From the NCBI GenBank assembly GCA_958295665.1, contig OY282559.1:134891241-134955240 (forward strand): a stretch of DNA of 64,000 nucleotides, written 5' to 3'. Position numbers and translations under genes: made by a program. How positions within the stretch are numbered: the stretch's first letter is position 1; every line of letters begins with the position of its first letter. Source of the DNA: Tipula vernalis. Lineage: Eukaryota > Arthropoda > Insecta > Diptera > Tipulidae. Shown in pieces: positions 58,303-64,000 of this stretch. The notes below the pieces were generated by a model, which had not been told where the DNA came from, did not search any database, and saw only the letters and a list, made by a program, of their open reading frames with translations.

Positions 58303-59225
58303 TTGAGAACGCTTAATCCATTTATTCATGATAACAAGTTAATTCGAGTGGGAGGCAGATGGACAAATTCAAAGTGTACTTTCAAGATGAAGCATCCGAT
58401 ACTATTATCAAATAAGTCAATAATTAGTAAACCATTAGTTCGAGATTACGATCAATTTTATAGTCATGCTTGTGTTGGTCTCTGTTTATCATTATTGCGT
58501 CAAAAATATAGGATACTGAAATGCAAAACCGTTGTCAGACTAATAATTCATAAGTGTATAAGTTGTTCTCGGGCCAATCCCACAAGAGAAAACCAACTAA
58601 TGGGATACTTACCAGCGTGCAGAGTGCAGTTTACACATGCATTGACTATTGTGGGCCATTTGAAGTCCAAATTACACCACTTCGAGGCCAGCCAACCATT
58701 AAGGTGTATGTATGCCTATTTGTATGCTTAGCAACTAAGGCTGTACACAATGAAGTAGTAGCCAATTTATCATCAGAGGGTTTTTTAGCAGCATTGCAGC
58801 GATTCATTTCAAGACGTGGGCCGTGTCAAAATATTTACAGTGACAACGGCGCCAATTTCGTCGGTGCCAACAATCATTTAAGGGAGCTATATGCATTCCT
58901 AAAAATAACACTAATCAAATATATTCATATCTTTTAAGGTGAGAAATAAAATCGCATTTCATTCCACCAGGCGCACCTTACATGGGAGGCATTTGGGAAG
59001 CCTCAGTAAAACTGCTAAAGGAATGCATGAAAAGGGTAACAAACAACCACATACTATCGATGGAAGAATTCACCACGCTAATTATACAAATTAAAGCTGC
59101 CATTAAGACTCGACCATTATATGCTGAAGCTGACGAAGACATGAATGCAATCACGCCAGCATTTTGTAATTGGAAGATCATTGACAGATTTACCGGAAAT
59201 CGAAGAAATTGGTATCACAAATAAT
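58303..59225 (+). pseudogene. BEL/Pao integrase, broken
   Basis: LIRVGGRWTNSKCTFKMKHP leads into the zinc-binding region with LSLLRQKYRILKC and HKCISCSRANP (58303-58600). The core follows in another frame: DYCGPFEVQITPLRG (first Asp), CLATKAVHNEVVANLSSEGF, IYSDNGANFVGANN (second Asp) and, after a shift, GAPYMGGIWEASVKLLKECM with the catalytic Glu (58970-59030). All three acidic residues are kept; frameshifts near 58640 and 58935 break the protein. Confidence 0.8.
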
Positions 59226-59715
59226 AAATTATTTTTTGAAGTTATTTTTGTGAAGGGTGTTCACGTTGTAAAATGTCGTAGATTCATATCGTTAGTGCAC
59301 GATGAATTATGGATCACTCAAATAATGTCGAGCAGATCCTGAATCTTTTTTAACAACGTGTTTTTTTATAAATCGTAAAAAAGGCAATTCCTTCGCTCTG
59401 TGCACGAAATTATGGGCCTTATACGAAACTACGTAGTACCCGGAACCACTTATTACGACTTAACTTATCCACTTTTTTTAGGTCTATTCCGTAACGCGTA
59501 CAGAACAAGACTTAACCGGTTCTTACTGCCATCTCGCGTAAATAGTCCTAAACTAGAAGTGTTATAATTAATGTTATCTGTTCTAATATTAGTGTTTTGA
59601 AGTGATCGAAACAGGAGGAACATTTTTGCTTGTGCATGTATTCCATAGTACCGCGACTAATTACTTATCCTTGTGCTAGAATTATAGGATGCTTTTAATG
59701 ATACGGATAATTCGA
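59226..59715. other. No identifiable gene
   Basis: Probably the worn C-terminal tail and 3' end of the plus-strand BEL element. No polypurine tract or LTR terminus could be recognised. Confidence 0.4.
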
Positions 59716-59720
59716 ATGTC

Positions 59721-60345
59721 TCAGCCATCTCGTACAATTCCGTTTGCAGCTATAAACGACGCCAATGAGATAATATCACTGCTTTTCTCAGTTTCTAACC
59801 TCCGACTAAGGCAACCGATCTCTTGGACAATCGTGCATTTTTCAAAATTTTTAAAATGTAAGCCAAAGCTAGAATTATCATGGTGTATGCTGAAGTCTGT
59901 TGCATCAAATAATTTATAACGTTTTCTTGTTGATATGTACTGAAACCGAAAACAGATCTGTTCTAACAGATATTTTACCTCGTTGATATCTTCATTTTTA
60001 AGTACATAAATAATATCAGGTTTCTGCAACCATTCTGAACCATACCATCATTGAGCTAAATTCACCAATTTTGATGGAAGTATTCATCTCGATACGCAGC
60101 CAGCTGGGATGTGTTCCTCTGAAGAATCTCTTAAGTATGATTTGCCACAAATGTTTTCCATACAGCTGCATGGGATGACCCACATCAATACGATAGTCGA
60201 GTCTACTAACGTGTAACGTTTGACTGGTCATTTTATAGTTCCTTTCACCTACATTAGGTGTTTTGTAACTAAGTATGCGTCGTACGTAACTCCAGTTTAG
60301 GAACAGAAATTTGTTTGGTTGGCGCAACCTTGGCTTTGGATGCAA
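59721..60345 (-). pseudogene. BEL/Pao pol fragment before integrase
   Basis: Two overlapping minus-strand frames (60345-60016 and 60029-59721) carry VQEIGCLSRRLETEKSSDII and SLASFIAANGIVRDG. The last block corresponds to the LxPFxDxxGxxRVGGR segment at the RNase H/integrase border. The first frame has no secure match. Integrase itself is absent to the left of 59720. Confidence 0.5.
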
Positions 60346-60599
60346 TATACCACTTCACTTTATGCCTGTGTACCTCAATTTGCCCGTTTTGTGGAATAAC
60401 TCGTTTAATTTTTATGATTTCTAGCAGCTTTAACTCATCTCGAATTTTTTTATATATTTTTGATATGTCGCCTGGTAATTAATCATCCCAGCCCAGCTTT
60501 ATTTATTAAATACAAATTTTTAGAACAATATTTTTATCACGATTCAGTGGCGCTTCGTTGTTTTTGAGCCATTATCCAAAGTACGTCTATAAATGAAAA

Positions 60600-60920
60600 T
60601 GCTTCCACAGCGGTATACCATTGAAGTCCTAATGTTTTAGCTTCGGTTGGCTTCTGAAACCTTAAAATCTGATCTTTATCTTTAATTGGCATAATGTCAG
60701 ATACATTTGATTTACACTTTCTTGTATGAAATCCTCCAGCTTGATATATTTGAGTATTTTTTTTCTGTAGATTCTGAACTTCTTCCGATGTAAAAATCTT
60801 CCGAGAAATGCGAAACGATGTTTGTTGGATGGTCTTGCTGGTTACCGTAATCTATTTGCTGTAATGTCCTTTCGCTAAAAAGATCAACTGGCTAAACCAA
60901 AAGTAACAGTGTTAAGCTTT
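60600..60920 (-). pseudogene. BEL/Pao RT C-terminal fragment
   Basis: On the minus strand, QAGGFHTRKCKSNVSDIMP and KDKDQILRFQKPTEAKTLGL are in one frame and correspond to the RT segment after YVDD, where BEL/Pao proteins read GGFxLRKWxSN and LGLxW. A degraded DFYIGRSSESTEK just before it may be the YVDD helix region. No catalytic residues remain. Confidence 0.65.
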
Positions 60921-61744
60921 TAATGCTTGAGTTCGTTCGATGCTTCACTTCTCTGCACATTAATTGAAGCTGCTCCTCTGGCAGTTATTTTTCCCGATAT
61001 CAATTCAGATATAAAAATGTTAGTTTTTGATATAGACAGTTTTAATCGCTACATGCATGCCACTGTTATGAATGTCGCCTGTGATCCAGAGTTGAGCAAT
61101 ATACATTTCATACAGACATACGAGATTTGAGCAAATTTCCAAATCGGTTTGAAACTTTAACCATCGTTGTTGGAAGTAATGATTCGGAAGTAATTGTTTG
61201 TTATTTTGAATATCATTGATAGCACTCGCCTCAGAAAAGTTTAATGTGTTGTCGTTTAAGATTTTGTTCGCTTCTTATTTTGCCTGGTTGGTTGGAGCTA
61301 AACAGTTAAAACATAATTTTTTGTCTAACGAAACTCTCACATTTACTCAGATGGTCTTTAGAACATTCGAAATGAAGGCTTTTAATACGATTATTTGGTG
61401 GTTGTGACAATTTATTTGAGTTGGTCGTATCCAAAGAATCACTCCGTCTATTTAAAAATTTAAAACACTTTTCCATGGAGCATAAATCTTCCTCAGCAGT
61501 CTCAGTTATCAAGGCTTGTTTAGTACAGTTTAATTAGAGTAGATGTCACAAGCCTCTTTTTGTTATACCTACCCTTTGTTTTGTCTTATGCCTCAATGCG
61601 AACCAATCCGGCGGTTTCACCAGTTAAAAGATCTTTCAGGTACTGAAATATATATACCTTCGATATTTTGGCGTTATTATCAATTGATGTTTCAAAAAGG
61701 TTTTCAACACATTCAGTACTTGGGTTAAAGCTTTATTACTTCCC

Positions 61745-62050
61745 AAAAATAATAAAATTTTTTGCTGAAAATTCAAATTCTTCGCCTAATACTTTTGGAG
61801 ATCCGGCTCGAAGGAGGCTTCACCGTATCGCGTTCGAAATACTATTAAACTAAAGTTCCAGAATAAGCGCGATCCAGAATAAGCGATTTTTCCAATAAGA
61901 ATATTCGAGTACGACATTCTGTCAATAAAGTACCTGGAATTGGTAATTTAAAATGCCGCGCTGAAGGGATTATCATTTTTTTCCCCAGATTTGTATGACT
62001 GTCTTTCATTATGATGCCAACTTTGAGCGCCATCTGTCAACCAGTTTGTT
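61745..62050. other. No identifiable gene
   Basis: Unique AT-rich DNA with a short tandem, CCAGAATAAGCG, at 61858-61886. No element ends recognised. Confidence 0.4.
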
Positions 62051-62323
62051 TACTGCAGTTGGTTAAGTCAGTCGACCTCATTAGTGCACGGCGAATTTTA
62101 CGATAAACGATATTATTGAACAAAAAGTTTGCTTTACATTTTGTGTTGCAAACGAAATTTCTTGTGCTGATGCGAAAAAAGTGACCGGAACTATGGGAAA
62201 GAAACTCGAGGATTTTACACGATGATAACGTGCCATCACACCGAGCTACAATTGAGAACGAATATAAGACCAATAACTCAATAAATACCATCGATCAATC
62301 ACCACGTTCGGCTAATTTAGTAC
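62051..62323 (+). pseudogene. mariner-family transposase fragment
   Basis: MRKK, a stop, then PELWERNSRILHDDNVPSHR and TIENEYKTNNSINTIDQSPR in one plus-strand frame. This is the second catalytic Asp block of mariner transposases (HDNAPAH) and the segment leading to YSADLAPCD. LVHGEF upstream near 62075 is the preceding strand. The reading stops at the terminus of a BEL LTR at 62324, so the rest of the gene lies beyond the BEL element, outside the window. It is unrelated in detail to the mariner at 15.5 kb. Confidence 0.7.
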
Positions 62324-62658
62324 TGTTGCGATGCGATGTGGACTGTATTTTTCCGAGAAATAATAATCTCACCTTTTATATTTTGTACACCTTAATTTTT
62401 TTAATTTTATTTTAACACTAAATACAAAAATAAATGGTGCTTCTTGCACTAGTATGTAAACGAGACTCACTCTCAAATTTTTTTTTTCTCTTTTTATTGT
62501 AATGTACCGTTTTATTTTCTTTTTTGTTCTTTCGTTTTTGTTTGCTTTTTGCTTTTATAAACTAATTACTACTGACTTCACTCGGTGGTCTATGGTAGTA
62601 AACAGGGTGACATTCAATTAAATTATGTCAAAACTAATTTAAAATCTACGGTTAAACA
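62324..62658 (-). repeat. 3' LTR of the BEL/Pao element
   Basis: 335 bp with TGTT at the element-side end (62658) and AACA at the outer end (62324-62327), the canonical TG...CA form. It contains a TTTATAAAAGC TATA-like box about 100 nt in and AATAAA signals further on. Its outer end is where the mariner fragment reading stops. The matching 5' LTR is outside the window. Confidence 0.7.
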
Positions 62659-62672
62659 TGCCGGGCCCCTTG
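62658..62672 (-). promoter_or_regulatory. Polypurine tract of the BEL/Pao element
   Basis: The minus strand reads TCAAGGGGCCCGGCA immediately before TGTTTAACC, the LTR start. Purine/G-rich tracts at this place prime plus-strand cDNA synthesis. The GGGGCCCGGCATGTT wording is typical of BEL/Pao 3' ends. Confidence 0.65.
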
Positions 62673-62834
62673 AAAGGCTCAACTGTTGAAATATCTTATT
62701 CTTATTATTAATTGTAAAAAAAAAAAACAAAAATATTATAACTATTTTAAATGTAATGAGTGATGTTCTTGAGACAGCAATATAGTTTTAATATGGTACA
62801 TTTTTTAGTTAATTCAAATCAATTGTAACTTAAC

Positions 62835-63266
62835 TTAATATTTTAAAATAACGTAGCAGGTTGAAAACATTGACAATTTAAGCAACCGGAAGTTTGCATA
62901 TTTTTGAAACAACTCGCTTGTATATTCCGTTTTTAGTCTTAACGTCAACGACTCCGATCCTATCGTCAGATCCCGATACACTGTTACAACCAAACTTAAT
63001 AGCCAATTAGCGACAAATGAGGTTTCCTCCAAAATGAGAACCACGTCACCCGTCTTCAAATCTGCTTTCGCATACTTCCATTTAGTACGAGATTGAAGTG
63101 TATGAAGATACTCGGAATAGCGCTTCCAAAACTTTGTATGGCGAGAGTAACCTTTTTCCATCTACTCAGGACTGATTGCGATTCCTCCAGGAGTGGTTCG
63201 ATGATGGATTTAATTGGACCTCCTGTCAAAAAATGACCAGCTATGAGCGGAAGAGGATCATTAGGA
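62835..63266 (-). pseudogene. BEL/Pao integrase C-terminal domain (DUF5641-like)
   Basis: After the frameshift at 63267, LIAGHFLTGGPIKS (63250-63200) and then a 108-codon frame with FWKRYSEYLHTLQSRTKWKY and LKTGDVVLILEE match the C-terminal domain of BEL/Pao integrases (HFWxRWxxEYLxxLQxRxKW; GDxVLI). A second break near 63165 and a changed tail reduce the likelihood of function. Confidence 0.75.
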
Positions 63267-63992
63267 TCAGGATGAGAGGGTAGACAATGGCCGAGAATTT
63301 AATATTCCCTTAATTTGCACAATCAACGTATAAAATTCCTCGTAATTATAATGCGTTATGTTAGTTATTCGTTTCAAATTAGTCTTAAAGGACTTGACCG
63401 CGGACTCCCATAAACCGCCGAAATTAGGGGCACGGGGAGGTATGAACTTCCATTGTATTCCCTCTGAACAACAAAAATTAACTAACGTTTCGTCTTGTAA
63501 TTGTTTATTAAATTCTAGCACGCGTTTCCTCAATTCATTGTCAGCACCAACGAATGTCTTGGCACTGTCTGAATTAATTGATTTGATTTTCCCTCTTCGT
63601 GAGATGAATCGCTTCAGACATGAAATAAACGATTCCGAGGTCAAATCACTCACGATGTCCTGGTGTATAGCCTTGGTTGCGAAACAAACAAAGGCTGCAA
63701 CAAAGACTTTTGAAGCGTTGGATTTCCTGATATACTTATTTTTAATCAAGAACGTGCCGCAGAAGTCCAACCCGGTTACATTGAACGGCCAGGATGGTGT
63801 GATCCTCTCTGGAGGTAGATCACCCATAATTTGTTGCAGCTGAACCGGTTTAGCCTTAGCACATACCACGCAATTTCGAACTACTTGTTTCGATATTGAT
63901 TTCCCATTAATGGGCCAATATTTCTGTCTCACCAACGATAACAAAAGTTGTGGCGCAGCGTTAAAATTTTGTTCATGTTCATGTCTAAACAA
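63267..63992 (-). CDS. BEL/Pao integrase, partial and mostly intact
   Basis: An open frame of 241 codons. The zinc region is HEHEQNFNAAPQLLLSLVRQ with NCVVC (Cys41, Cys44); the His that usually precedes AG in this motif is Asn11. Core: VTGLDFCGTF (Asp76), SINSDSAKTFVGADNELR (Asp142) and FGGLWESAVKSF (Glu196), all three catalytic residues present. It inserts the cDNA into the genome. The true protein continues upstream (further right, outside the core start) as part of Pol. The frame ends at 63267 with a frameshift, after which the expected HPDPNDPLPLIAGHFLTGGP follows in another frame. Confidence 0.85.
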   Translation of the reverse strand: MFRHEHEQNFNAAPQLLLSLVRQKYWPINGKSISKQVVRNCVVCAKAKPVQLQQIMGDLPPERITPSWPFNVTGLDFCGTFLIKNKYIRKSNASKVFVAAFVCFATKAIHQDIVSDLTSESFISCLKRFISRRGKIKSINSDSAKTFVGADNELRKRVLEFNKQLQDETLVNFCCSEGIQWKFIPPRAPNFGGLWESAVKSFKTNLKRITNITHYNYEEFYTLIVQIKGILNSRPLSTLSS

Positions 63993-64000
63993 TATTCTTG

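Larger units (their letters stand above)
55390..59225 (+). mobile_element. BEL/Pao retrotransposon, plus strand, degenerate
   Basis: Gag (DUF1759-like), CCHC knuckles, protease, RT, RNase H and integrase are all found in order over 3.8 kb, each in pieces. LTRs were not identified. Frame changes or stops separate nearly every domain, so the copy is dead. Length suggests moderate internal loss compared with an intact gag-pol of about 5 kb. Confidence 0.85.
59720..61740 (-). mobile_element. BEL/Pao relic, minus strand, internally deleted
   Basis: Minus-strand order from high coordinates: gag (IFQYLKDLLTGETAGLVRIE, about 61690-61600), zinc knuckles (CSKDHLSKCESFVRQK then LCFNCLAPTNQ, about 61370-61270), RT C-terminus (AGGFHTRKCKSNVSD and LRFQKPTEAKTLGLQW, 60745-60610) and a pre-integrase region ending SLASFIAANGIVRDG (59721). 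Only about 500 bp lies between knuckles and RT end, so protease and most of RT are missing. Confidence 0.7.
62324..64000 (-). mobile_element. BEL/Pao retrotransposon, 3' part with LTR, minus strand
   Basis: Minus-strand order: integrase (from 63992 down), integrase C-terminal domain (to 62835), polypurine tract AAGGGGCCCGG ending at 62660, and 3' LTR 62658-62324. The rest of the element is beyond the right edge. It sits inside a mariner fragment. This is the best preserved of the BEL copies here. Confidence 0.85.

Noticed and set aside
63358..63843. 161-codon plus-strand frame
   Set aside because: Antisense shadow of the BEL integrase on the minus strand.

Overview
This is a eukaryotic, very AT-rich window that looks like repeat-dense insect DNA, most probably from a fly. 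The reasons are the mix of element families (Ty3/gypsy, BEL/Pao, Penelope-like, mariner, Tc1, hAT, LINEs with RNase H) and a retrotransposon primer-binding site that matches the 3' end of an insect-type tRNA-Ser(GCU). The assignment to flies is inference. I found no convincing host protein gene, tRNA or rRNA gene. Every coding region I can identify belongs to a transposable element, and nearly all are broken.

Layout. 1-3.1 kb: 5' half of a Ty3/gypsy element on the minus strand (candidate LTR, tRNA-Ser primer site, gag, protease, reverse transcriptase). Its gag is split by a 581-bp insertion with perfect 41-bp terminal inverted repeats. 4.2-5.5 kb: a PHD-like zinc-finger tail relic, then a Tc1-like relic. 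8.5-13.6 kb: two decayed LINEs meeting tail to tail, one plus-strand with RNase H, one minus-strand. 13.6-20 kb: a nest of Penelope-like elements (PLEs). It holds a palindrome of PLE termini enclosing a hammerhead ribozyme motif, a PLE interrupted by a mariner with perfect 31-bp inverted repeats, an inverted 5' PLE fragment, and a second, nearly complete PLE. 22.4-23.6 kb: about 150 copies of an 8-bp satellite. 26.9-31.3 kb: a gypsy relic, a 415-480 bp tandem repeat family and a Tc1 relic. 35.6-38.1 kb: a third LINE. 39.5-48.9 kb: a 9.4-kb degenerate AT-rich array. 50.8-54.6 kb: a non-autonomous hAT-type element whose interior is a 9-bp satellite. 54.8-64 kb: four BEL/Pao pieces and a mariner fragment.

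The elements interact as a nested archaeological record rather than as a pathway: mariner sits inside a PLE, a TIR element inside gypsy, and a BEL LTR inside mariner. The most notable signals are the hammerhead ribozyme fold between inverted PLE termini, the satellite-filled hAT element, the large AT-rich array whose units repeat a branch-point plus 3' splice-site pattern, and the short TIR element whose conceptual removal restores the gypsy gag frame.
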